This document shows positions 1 through 13,100 of a DNA stretch of 64,000 nt, one piece after another (positions within the stretch are counted from its first letter, which is position 1; each line of letters opens with the position of its first letter). The stretch comes from Antedon mediterranea (lineage: Eukaryota; Echinodermata; Crinoidea; Comatulida; Antedonidae). The position numbers were made by a program, and so were the translations under genes. Location: positions 13,880,932 to 13,944,931 of the forward strand of contig NC_092679.1 in assembly GCF_964355755.1 (NCBI RefSeq), read 5' to 3'. The notes under the pieces were generated by a model. That model ran no database searches. It was not told where the DNA came from and worked only from the letters and a program-made list of their open reading frames with translations.

Positions 1-63
1 CATACTACACTTCAAGAAAGATATTACATTACTTGTTATTACATTGTTTTTCTATATGGCTTA

Positions 64-782
64 AAGGCCGGTGCACACTAAATAATTACACGCAAAGTGA
101 CAAGCGTCAAATCGAAGCGAGTCGCGTGAAGCTTGAACAAGTTAGACCATCGCGAACAAAGTGTCTCGATCCGAGTATATTTCCCATGATTGGAAGCGAA
201 GCGTCACGCGTCATTTTCGACAATTCCGGTTTGATCTGGGCGTAGAGAGAGGCCTAGGCTGGTAGGCCTAGGCCTAGAGGCATAATAAGCTAGGTAGGCC
301 TAGCTTTTGTATTTGCAAATCTATCTCCAATATACTTGTATTTTTTAATACACACATCCACTGAAAATGCATTTTCGTTGATTTGGGGATTTTTATATTC
401 ATGTGCACCTTTTGTCATAAAAAGACGAGAATAGGCCTACTCGTGAATTATGGCCACAAAATTGACGTCGCTGACACTACATCCATGTTGAACAAATTAT
501 TTTCATCTTCATCTGACAGATGACATCACACATAGCCCTACGATCCTTGTGATTTGATTGATCAAATTGAAGCGAACAGTGCAAGCGAAAACGAAAAAGT
601 TCCCATGGAGAAACTCTAGCGAATTCACGGGAGGAGCCCTACTAGTTCCGAATTCAACGCGTTGAAGTTTGATTTGATGTTCACACTGAAATCGTCTGTC
701 GCGGCAAAAGTACGGTTCGATTTGACGCTTGACGCGTGTCGCTTCGCATATAATTTGTTTAGTGTGTAGGCCTATCGGCCTT
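64..782. mobile_element. MITE with inverted ends, TA target duplication
   Basis: The left end AAGGCCGGTGCACACTAAA and the reverse complement of the right end (AAGGCCGATAGGCCTACACACTAAA, given here only by its shared blocks AAGGCCG and CACACTAAA) match, and GACAAGCGTCAAATCGAA near the left end recurs inverted near the right end. TA flanks both ends (62-63 and 783-784). No coding frame of note lies inside. The structure is that of a non-autonomous cut-and-paste element. A TTA duplication, as in Harbinger elements, fits less well by one base. Confidence 0.6.
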
Positions 783-1161
783 TAATATTTATAGTTTGAG
801 GATAATTAAACGAAGGCTTCTAATCAATGTTTTTAAACAATTAAAATTTACTAATAAGTTAAATAATGTTTCTCGGTAATATTATTTTAGCATAAAAGAC
901 AACTATTTAGTTATTATATAGGCTTGTATATCACTAATTGTCTATTTGATACTATTTCCATTGGGCTAGCATGTAGTAGTCAATACAAATACCCTTTAAC
1001 AAACTCTCATTCCATTCATGGATTCATAACAAAGTAGACTAACATGATTGATATTATCAATAATAAAGAATATAATTCTTTTAATTTATCAATATCATTT
1101 CGATAATGTTTATTAGTGAATGATGTAGGCCTAGATACAAAACAAAAAATAAAACACTCAC

Positions 1162-4100
1162 AGAGTACCATATATGTTTCCACGAAATATTGGAATTTCC
1201 GTAAGTCTATTATAAGCAAGATGTCTAAATAAGAATAAATAAAACATGCCATAACTATAATCATCTACGATTAAAGCAATTGCAAATTAAAGATATTATG
1301 TTATAGTGAGCATGTTAATTGTAGGCCTAATTAGCAAACAAACTGTTCTTCTTGTAAAATAACATATTATTTAAGGTGAAGAAGACCCGTGTTACACAAT
1401 AATGTTTAAAATCGAAAGTTCGAAATCTGAAAATAACAATAGTGTAAGGTATAAATACTGACAACAATGTCTAGGCTGACTAGGCAAAGCTGCAGTTCAT
1501 GTCACATGATTTATAAATAAAAGCTAGTTAGGCCCATGACAAACTGCCGTACATGGTAAGTTATTTAAGCTATATTCACTATCATTTATTTACAAAACAA
1601 CGAAGTGGCATTGATTAATATGTAGAAGGATCCTCTTTTTTTTTTTAACTGAAAATTACTTACAGAATATAAATACTATCCAATGCGACGAAGGCGTCTT
1701 TGTGTATAAAGCTAATATTGTTGTCTGCAAGTTTGCTGAAAACAACAAAACAGACGTACAATATTCTATATATATGTAACTACTTTTACGCTTAAAAGCA
1801 TTGCTTTATGCAAACGCGACTCTATAGTTCACTATGTCGGTCGGTCGGTAGGTCCGTCGGTTGGTCTGTCGGCAGGTCGGTCGGTCGGTAAACACTAACT
1901 CAAATTTGCGCACGTGACTGGGCCAGCCATATATATGACCTTATTTCTCATAGCGTCTGATCATCACGGTTGTGTTTTATTGAGGTTCAGTAATATCTTG
2001 TGGTTAGAGATCAGATAACAATTATGACGTAGAGGCTGTCTTTCGCTTAAAATATGTAATAATAATTATAATATTAATCTAGTTTAATCATTCAATTACG
2101 TAGTAGTTTTGCACATAAATGTCATAAACAGGGAAGTATTTAAATAACCCAAAATATAAAATAAAATGTTGACAAAAATCAAATATTCATTCTTCATACA
2201 TTACTGAAAAAAAACATGGTTCTTTTTTACAGAGGAACGTAACCAAATTGTGCATTTTGCCATTTCAAGAACCATTAAACTTTCCACAATTTATTTTTCT
2301 ATAAGCCAGCACCAGATGCCCACCAGATAGACATATGCAAGGTAATGAAATCCTGACAATAATATAATTGAATGCCATAAAGAAATAACATTTATGCAAT
2401 TGTAATCCAGCAACATGGCCATTCTCCATAATCTTAATAGCAGGGTAACTTAGCACTTTTTTTGTGCACTTTGTGACAAAAGCACCACATTTGGCACAAA
2501 CCTTCTTTAGGGTATATCTAACAATCCTAGAAGGGGTGCCCAAAAATCGGAACAATTTAACGGTGTCATTTGGACCACGCCCTCTTTTAGTATTATACGT
2601 AATTAGGTGAAAACTTAAATCTTCGTATATACATACCAAGTTTGGTATCAAATTAAAACTCATGACATGTACATTGCAATACACACATAACAAATATATG
2701 ATTTCTCTTCAGACGGAATATATAGGTCAAATAATGTAATTTTCTGTCATATTGAAGGGTATTTCAATCAAAACGTGCCAATATTGTGCTATGTTATGAA
2801 CATTGTAGTTATAAGAACAACAACATTCATTTTAGTAATAGTACTAATATATATTTATCCTGTACCAGTTACTTTCCTTTAACATAATATTAGGAACCAC
2901 TGGAAAAAAGTATATAAAACATATACTGTATCAAACTTGGCTCAATAACCACTGGACTATTAGTAAACCGACAAAAGACCATTTGACTGACAATTATAGC
3001 GTTAGCATCCATAACAATACATGGAGGTGATTATCAACTTTACTTTTATGAAATTATTTATCTGGAAACAAACACTTATAATGGTACAGAGTTGCTAGAT
3101 GACGAACAAGTTCCATGGCATGGGTAACAAGACCAGTGCACTGTTGAACGGCACTTGCAGTTCCCTTAGCAAAAAGGCAAATTTTTGCAGTCACACTTTA
3201 GCAATTCCCTACATGCCTGCTTCAGGTAGTATTGTCCAGACTGGTGTCCATGTACTGCCGGTTTTAGTCCAACCAAAGTCTTCTGGTGATGGAGCATTCT
3301 GCTGTGGCTCTGGACTGGTGGTCCAAATGCTTGCTTGGTATATGGATCGGTTGGAATGCTGTAAAAGTGCATCCTACAATAAACAATTTAAAGATTGGTG
3401 TTACCTTTTAATGAAAGAAAAACATGAACCTGATAATAAATTATTAAACGACAATTGACAATTATATGGAAGCTCCCGTTACCTGTGTAGGAGGAATGTT
3501 GTCCATTGTCCTTTCTTGAAAAAAGATCTTGTCTTAGCTTAGTAACACTTCTTAAAGTACTTGTCTTGTCTTGTCGTATAGATGACATGTAAACTCTTCT
3601 AGCAACTGGAATTGAGATGAGTTGACTCCTAGAAAGGGTGATGTGCCATGAAAAGAAAGGCTTCTGTGACTGCTGGAAATGAGTTCCACGTCTCCCATGC
3701 GGAGTGTTTTGCTTTTCCGAAGAACTGGGATGTAGTATCGGACCCAGTAAATGCATGAAAAACTGACAGCCCTCTCCTGGGTTATGGCAGATGGTATATA
3801 TATTAAAATAATTGGAAGTGCTTACACCCATGTCAAATGCGACCCATATACACGTACCAGGATAACAGGCTATTAGATTGCAGAAAATACCAACCAGGAT
3901 AACAATGACATCAGTATCAACTGTACGCACCAAAATAACCATGCTACCATGTGAATGCACATCCTGGAGTCGGCCTCTTCATGGTCGCAGATTGACATAG
4001 GTTGAGTAGATGTCAACATACAATAGACTCGCATACAGGACATATATCAAGAATTACTTACTAATTTAATATGCCTTTTTAATTAATTATTGGTATGAAA

Positions 4101-7100
4101 CTGTATAAGTAAATTAATCGTTTGGTTACAAACAAAATAAATTAGTATGTATCATAATAAAACTTACCTGATGTAATGTAAACTTCTTTGCAGTCAGAGT
4201 AATCATGGGTAGACAGACACCTTTGTAATTAAAAAGTTAAATAACTCCTCTTAATTTACTGGATCTTTCAGAAAGTCTGGAAAATTCCCTGGAATCTTTG
4301 TTTGTCCCCCAACTTTCCTCCTGACCCCTTTTCCTCTTTTTCTCCTGTAGACTGCTTAAGACTATCTGTTCTGTAAGTGTCCCGCACTATATCAATTCTG
4401 TTACTATTCTGCAGCTGCTGTCTGGTCCACGGTAGAAGACCTGTCATACAAATGATACAAGAATAACGATCCGCATATAGAAGTGACCAATTATGTGGTG
4501 GTTAAACAATAGATACAATCCTGAATGCAAAGAAATGTACTCACCTTATCACCGTAGTCATCAAATGTAAATGCATGGTTGCTGGAAAGAGCATGGACAA
4601 TAGCAGCTCCGTCAAACACCTTTACGTCAAAATATGTAGGAGGTTCAGGCTGGCCTTCAGTCTCCAAATGCTGTAGCAACTCAGACTTCTTAGTTGGTAG
4701 TCGAAGCTTTCCATTTACAGCCAAAGAGGGTGGCCATCATGGCTGGTTTTCATGCATGAAGAAGTCTTCCAAATCTCCATCACGAGATTGACTTGCATGA
4801 TACAGTCGACTGAATAGGCTGGAGTCACTTTTTAAACTCTTAACTTGTTGCTTTGTTTTGGACACTGATTTTGACCATGGTGTGTTTAACAACGGCAGCT
4901 TATTCTGTTTGATGGCTTGTTGAATTGTAACACTTCTGTCGAGAATAACTTCCTTGAAATATGTTTGGTACTGGGTAGTACCTACATCCTGAATTGTACG
5001 AACTGTCACTACTGCACTTTCATTGGCACAATCTCAAGCATCCAAGACAAGAAGTTCTGAACAATTATCGAGGAATGGGTTGCCTGCATTGCTCAGGGAA
5101 CTGCAAGTGCCGTTCAGCAGGTCTTTCTTGCACAGGTCTTTGTTGCCCATGCCGTGGAACTTGTTCGTCATCTAGCAACTCTGTACCATTATAAGTGTTT
5201 GTTTCCAGATAAATAATTTCATAAAAGTAAAGTTGATAATCACCTCCATGTATTGTTATGGATGCTAACGCCATAATTGTCAGTCAAATGGTCTTTTGTC
5301 TGTTTACTTTAGTCCAGTATTATTGAGCCAAGTTTGATACAGTACAGTATATGTTTTATATACTTTTTTCAGTGGTTCCTAATATTGTGTTAAAGGAAAG
5401 TAACTGATACTGATACAGGATAAATATATATTAGTAGTTCTATTACAAAAATGAATGTTGTTGTTCTTATAACTACAATGTTCATAACATAGCCCAATAT
5501 TGGCGCGTTTTGATTGAAATCCCCTTCAATATGACAGAAAATTACATTATTTGACCTATATATTCCGTCTGAAGAGAAATCATATATTTTTTATGTGTGT
5601 ATTGCAATGTACATGTCATGAGCTTTAATTTGATACCAAACTTGGTATGTATATACGAAGATTTAAGTTTTCACCTAATTACGTAATACTAAAAAAAGGG
5701 CGTGGTCCAAATGACGTCGTTAAATTGTTCCGATTTTTGGGCACCCCTTCTAAGATTGTTAGATATACCCTAAAGAAGGTTTGTGCATAATTTGGTGCTT
5801 TTTTCACAAAATGCACAATCTTCATAAAAACTGGAAGTTAGCTATAAGAAGAATTTAAGGTTATTTGGTAAAAAAAATAGGCCGTTGGTGGTATGCCCAT
5901 CTATGGGAATGTTCGCTTCTTTTGTACATAATACTTACAGCAGCCATATGTCGCCGCCTTGAAATGCTTTTGATGGGATACTTCGTAGTTTGTTATTAGC
6001 AAGATATCTATGGTATGGTATTGAGAAAATAACAGATTAGTCTTAAATATGACCCGAAGTTACTTTATAGATGCAACCTTCAATCACCACAAAAAAAACT
6101 GGATAATACCAATGAGCACCATATTACAAAAATTATAGATATCATCGAGTTAAATTAAAAAGATTTTGACATCTATATATAAATTTACGTAAGGGCAAAA
6201 TTCGGTAAATCGCGCCTTACTTCTAGAATTTTTACTCGATGGTATATAAAGTTGGTTCGTACTTTCGGTACTGATTTTAACCACCTGATGTAACCCTGTT
6301 TACTAATTAAATTAAGTTAGATAATTAGTTATTGACGATTAAAACGAATTTAGGTTCAACGATTTGCCCCAAATAGGGGTGTTTTCCGATCATGGTATAC
6401 ACTGTCTAATGGATGTCCATCTTAAAAAACACCCGCCACAAAAATGCGAGGAGGCTTCGCATTTTCCTATCTCCTCCTACGATAATTGTTTTTAATAGCT
6501 GAAAACCGGTTGAACAGTTCGAGTACAGCATCATAATGTTGAAGACAGGCCGATTTTCTTTAAAAAATACTATTTTGATACATTTAATATACGTTTTTAC
6601 AAATGTATTGATTTGTGATGAATGGAACATTCCAAATTATTTGGTTTAACCATACAGGTATAGATTTAGATTTATGGGCCCCCTTGGAGAATAAACATAA
6701 ATAGTATTGCAATGCTGTACAATACTGTTAAGGTATTAACCACTTTTGATCACAATTTGAATCGCAAATTTCTTACTGTGAGTGTTGGTACTGTTAGATG
6801 TAATATAAAAATATATACAAATAAACTTTATTAATGTGAGTGTGGGTAGGCCCTACTGTTAGATTATAAACATATAATATACAAATAAACATTCCAAATT
6901 ATTTGGTTTAACCATAGAGGTATAGATTTAGATTTATGGGCCCCCTTGGAGAATAAACATAAATAGTATTGCAATGCTGTACAATACTGTTAAGGTATTA
7001 ACCACTTTTGATCGCAATTTGAATCGCAAATTTCTTACTGTGAGTGTTGGTACTGTTAGATGTAATATAAAAATATATACAAATAAACTTTATTACTGTG

Positions 7101-10100
7101 AGTGTGGGTAGGCTCTACTGTTAGATTATAAACATATAATATACAAATAAATAAACGTTATTACTGACAGTTGCTTCTCAACGTTTGTATTAATTAATAA
7201 TTTAAAAATATATAAACGTCGTAGTGGTGTATCGTTACATGTACTTTACTATTTCAATCGACTATGACAGTGAGAGTTTTAACAAAGTACCGTATTAAAT
7301 CGTAAATGTTTTACTGTATTTAGTGGTATATTATTTATAGGCCTATAAAACATTAAAAACAATATTTCGTTACTGAGTGGATAAGAATATATTTTAAAAT
7401 GTTTCCTCTTTGTACCTATCTTCTTCCCCCATCCCTCAACCCTTAATGTTACATACAAAACACAAATTGGGTTTGTTTAAATGAGTCCAAATAAAAAAAT
7501 TTGACTCATTTTGTTTCTCTCTCGGAAGTAATTCCCAGGGTGCTAATTTTGGTTGACTACATAAATCATTGTGTATATTTATTCGTTTCTGTAAACGACA
7601 ATGTATTATAGTCCTGCGGTACGTACATTTGAAATCTCCATTTTTTTCTCGCTGGAAATACTGTGTATTCGAGAACCATCTGTGGGCACGACCTAGATGG
7701 TACGCGAGCGAAGCGAGCGTGCCATCTAGTTATAATAATTTAACATCTATCCGGGGGTTGTTTTATAGCATGTTTAAATATGACCCGAAGTTACTTTAGA
7801 GATGCAACCTTCAATCACCACAAAAAACTGGATAATACCAATGAGCACCATATTACAAAAATTATAGATATCATCGAGTTAAATTAAAAAGATATTGACA
7901 TTATAATAATTTAACATCTATCCGGAGGTTGTTTTATAGCATTTTTAATGAATTGTTTTCAATTATATTAATTATGATATAAAAATAAATTAAACATTTG
8001 CTTATAATTTAGTAATGTAGTATATAAAAGCCCATATTAAAATTAATTTAAACAAAACATGTGAATTGATAGTTGATTTTAGGACAAAAAATTGGTCGGT
8101 TCATGAGCCCCTAAATATAGGAAATGAGTTAATTAAAGTTGTCCCAGCGTATAAATATCTAAGAACTATAATAGACAAAAAGCTGGACTGGTTTAATAAC
8201 ATTAAAAAACTCCATAAAAAGGGACAACAACGGCTATATCTGTTAAGAAAACTTAGGAAATGTAATGTTAGTAAACAAATTCTTATACTGTTCTACCAGT
8301 CAACCATATATCTTTTTGTAGAATTATCTGGGAGGCTTGTTTATATGAAAAAGATAAGGAACTATTAAATAAAATTACCAGAAGGGCTGGGCGGGTTATT
8401 GGAGTTGATGTATCTGTTCTTAGTTTCAACTACGATGCAGGTGTTCTCTCCTTGGTAAAACGTATACTCTCCCAAACAGACCACCCGCTCCATAAGGAAT
8501 ACATTTTTCTTCCATCAAATATTCGTATCCGTCTGCCTCGAGCCGTACTAAACGCTACAATAAATCATTTGTCCCACAGTCTATTGTCACCTATAACAAA
8601 CTTGTCCAGCGCTAACTCATGGAGAGAACACCTGGATCGTAGACTTTTTGATATTTTATTAGTGATTTTCTATATTGACTGTTTTCTGCATGTACGTATA
8701 TTGTTATTATCTCTGCAGTGTATATAAGAGGAATTTCTAATGTATTTTTATATTGGACCAAATAAAGAATATATATATATAATATATTTTACCATTTTTT
8801 ATATTTTGTGGCCAGTAAAAATCATACCGTAATTTATATAATATAGATCTGTGCCTTAAAAATATATATATATATATGTCACATACATTTACAGATTTAG
8901 TAAATCACGTGTAAATTCTAGAATTTTACTCAATAGTAAGCTGGTGGTAAATACTTTCGGTAAAGTTTTTTTCACATAATGAAAAAATACTACATGAATG
9001 AACATTAGTTACTGATGATTAAAACGAATTTATTTTGTTCTTTTGGCACAAATATTTGTCGATACTGAAATATATCCACACACAACAATGCAACGATGCT
9101 TCGTTGCGAGCTATCTCCGTTTACCATTAGAATTCGCTGGAATTCGGCACCGCAACCGCAATAACACTGTAATGGTAACTGGCAAACAAAGTTTTATATT
9201 TTTAAAATGTAATTTTACTATGTGGAATATACATTGTTCAATTGATTAATGACAGTGAATTGATAAAAGTCCTCTTCCATCCATTTATCCGTTACGCTAT
9301 TCGTCTTGGGTAGACATTGCGTATGCTAATCGTTTCCATGATAATAATTTAAAATAAATAAGTGCATCAACCTAGCAACGTGACCGATAAATACAAATAG
9401 CCAATAAATAGAAAAAGGTAAGTAGTACAAGGCTATGTATCTTTGTTACGGAATAAGAGCTAGACTTTCGATCGCCCTCTAGTGAGATTGTATAAACAGA
9501 AAACAGTTATATTTATTACTCACATGCTACTTCCTGTTGAGAGTTTGTAAGTTCCAGTAGATAGTTCTACGACAGATGGTGAAACATAGCTAAAAAGAAT
9601 AAAACACAAATCACATCATTAATATTTATTCTAAATTTAAATTGGCCATATCAAAGTAATATTAAAGTTATTCACTTTAAGTAAAAAATTCGAGGCAAAA
9701 ACAACAAGTTTACGTAATTAAAAGGTAAATTAATTTGGTTACATTTCGCCTGGAAAATCTTTACGAGCGAAAGTAAACAAAGATTTCAAACCACGAGTAT
9801 ACATTATGCATGATGCTAATTAGGATTGTTTACAACTCATCGCGGTTGAGAAGAAGTTTTCACACAGATCGCGAGGAAGTTTTATGATTATGCATACAGA
9901 GTAGCCAAACAAGCGCGTTGCATTATGAGATATGTTTTGATCGAAAACTTTGACTGGAAGTCAAAGTTATTTTTTGAACCAAAAAACGTCCGTATTTTGG
10001 TTAAATTATTTTTTTTTTCAACTCATTTTTGGTGAAAGTTAATAACTATTATGATACTTCAAAATGACGCACTTTTTTTCGAAATACTGTATTCAAAAAT

Positions 10101-13100
10101 TTTACTTTTTTTTATTATTCAAAGGGACAATACATCTTTAATAATAAAGTATTGTGTGTATAGTTTGGTTCCGCCGAACAACGCCGATATACTGTACTAG
10201 ATGGTACGCGAGCGAACTTCATTGGTAGTAAAGAGAATACAAATGACGTTTAACTATATTATCACAAGTTAATTAAGTTTGTTAGTCTGTAATACTATTC
10301 TGCGACTTGTTTACACTTGTGGGTTCACAGAATATAATTTATCATAATAATCTTAAGGATATTGTTTAACAACGGCACACTTCCTTTTAGGCCTACATTT
10401 CAACAGATCCACCATTTGTAAATGCAAACGCATTTTCACCAAGCATTTGAAGTTTCGTGTTATCAATTCGCCTGAAAAAAAAAAAGATGTACTAGTTCGT
10501 AGTTCCTTATTAAATTCAATTAAAAGGCAGTCACCATATTTTTTAGATATTTTAATACTTAATAACTGTCTAATTGTCTTGACCTCTTCTATTTCTTCTG
10601 GTCAAAGTTCAATTTAAGCATTTACGTCCTCTATGGTGAATAAGTAACTAGCTTTACAAAGACAAAGCACACACGACCTACCTAATGTTTCAAAATATGT
10701 TGGTATGGATCGATGAACCTTGACCTACTCTACCTTATAACAGTTGACCTACTTCTTTATTTCAAAATTATAAAAGTTTAAAATTAGATTGCGCAACTTT
10801 TACCATATTATGTTTCATATCTTTGACTTTATTATTCCATATTTTGTCCCATACCATAGTCTTATTTAAAAACTCTGTTTCACATTTTACTTGGGAGACT
10901 GGCACTGTCGTGACCTTTGACTTAGGCCTACTCTAGTATTTGCTATCCTATTTCCGCATACTTGTTTGCTACGCCCTCTACGCCGAATAAGTAGCTAGCT
11001 TTTACGAACGTTATAACACTTTATCTACTTAAGTGTAATGTTGTAACAAAAATTAAAAACTTACAAAGCTGATAATTTGCTGTTGTTTGCAAATGTAAAA
11101 GGTTCAATGATATTTATATCATTAGATGACAGGTATCTGAAAAAAAAAATCATCATTAGTTTTTAGAATAAATATCTCAAATTATAAAAGTTGTTAAATA
11201 AGAGTGTGGTAGTCGTGGTAGTGACAGGTGGTACCATAGCAGCAGCAGCGGCGGCAGCAGGAGCAGCAGCAGAAACAGTACAACAAAGTGACTAGAACGA
11301 TCATCAACGTGTATTTTCAGTAACTAAACATGCAGTACATTATTTATTTTATTCATTCGTGTTGTAAAGAAAAATCACTTAAGCCCCTTTCTCACAGAGT
11401 TGTGTGCCAGGAATATTGCGGGAATATACCATTACCATGCCGGTATGGTTTTCTGTGAGAACGGGTCGTCTTGGCATCATGCCGGCACCATGCCGGCATC
11501 GACATGACCTGCTTTAGACCTAGTAATATTCTAGGGATATTCCCCGCAATGCCAGACGGGCATTCTGTGAGAACGTATCACCGTTATATTCCGGGGTTCC
11601 CCGTCGAGGCTTTGACACCTTGCGCAGTGAAGTGTATCACTTTGGCGCCTATTCAATTCAATTAACAATAATAATGTCGAACTGGAGGGATAATGAGATA
11701 AGAGAGCTGCTTAAAATAAGGGGACCAGAAGAAATTTGTAGCATAATCTATATAGGCCGCTAGGCTAGGCCATTAGCTCTTTGTTTGTTGGTGCCTGACC
11801 TTTCGTCGCCTTGTAAATTGTAGGCCTACAGCCTTCTAAGGTGTTTTACAGATTGCCGATGACGGCAAATTAATTGCTATACCGGAATAATATACGCACA
11901 ATATACTGTACATAGCATGTATTGCATAAATATGCTATAAAGGAAGATAATAATCTGTAACTTAACATTCGCCGCCATATCATCGCTAGACAAAAATAAT
12001 AACAATAAAGGACGCCCTCAATAATTATTTTGTCAGAGACTTTTTATTGGCCGAATATGCCCGATTCCTTTCTCACAGAAAGCCGGTATATACCGGTTAT
12101 ATTTCCGGCACGATAGTCCGATGAGAATGGGTATATGCCGGTAACGATACCGGCACGACGCCAGCACTGTACCGGTATATTGCAGGCACATCTGTGAGAA
12201 AGGGGCTTTAGAGACGCTATAAAATAACAGCTGATGATCATCTATATCAAATCAAATATTCTTTTTCATCATCATCGTTATCATCAAAATATAAAGAAAG
12301 ATCAAATAAAGTAAAACATGTCTATGAAGAGAAACAAGGCCAACAGCCATTAAGTCGCGTGCTACAATGCATAGTGATACCGGACCGACAGACAGACCGA
12401 CAGACCGACAGACAGACAGACAGACAGAGAGACCGACCGACCGACATAGTGAACTATACTGACCGAAATTACTGAAGATGTTTAAAAATGTTGAAATGTT
12501 TAAAAACATTTTTTTTTTTTTAATTTACACGTGCGTAGCCTGTCACTTTCGACGTGCTCGTATAACGTAATTTCGAGTTGAAAAGTAAGTCAAGAAAACA
12601 GAAATCGGGCAAAAAGAGTGCGCAATAACATTTAACGCGCAGTGCGCGCGCAAAAATATGCGCACTCATGGCAATTTTGTAAACGCTTAAAATTGCCTGA
12701 AATGTACTCTTATTTCATCGAAAATAAATTTTGAAAATGTTAAGCGCGCGTACGCATGCGTTACATGCGCTACGCACGTAATTGTATTGCCATATGATGA
12801 TTTATGCCCTGAAATTTATGAGTACCAAATTTTATTTAATTGTGATTCATGGTTGTGAAGATATGATTACAAACGTGATTTCGTTAAATCGTGCGTAGAC
12901 GTGACCGCGTAATTTTTTATTGCGCACCGTGAAAACATAACCACATTGATTCCTGGCCATAAGGAATATACTGTGAAAAATTGACCTAGCTAGATTAAAC
13001 TGATATCAAGATAAGGTCAGAAAGCGATAAAACGCATAGTGATACTGGACCGACAGACAGACAGACAGACCGACAGACAGACCGACAGACAGACCGACAG

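Larger units (their letters stand above)
6045..7950. repeat. Tandem host duplication of about 175 bp flanking a Helitron-like insertion
   Basis: Host block A (6045-6171, starting AATATGACCCGAAGTTACTT) recurs at about 7779-7900, and block B (7730-7773, TTATAATAATTTAACATCTA) recurs at 7901-7947. The second copy reads A-B without interruption, while in the first copy A and B are separated by the 1558 bp element at 6172-7729. The second copy is thus a paralogous empty site. Confidence 0.8.

Noticed and set aside
2265-2693. Open frame of 142 codons, minus strand
   Set aside because: It lies in the foldback arm, is not preserved in the matching arm and resembles nothing; chance frame.
3099-3458. 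Open frame of 119 codons, plus strand
   Set aside because: Antisense to the degenerate nuclease-like coding region and spanning the arm border; shadow.
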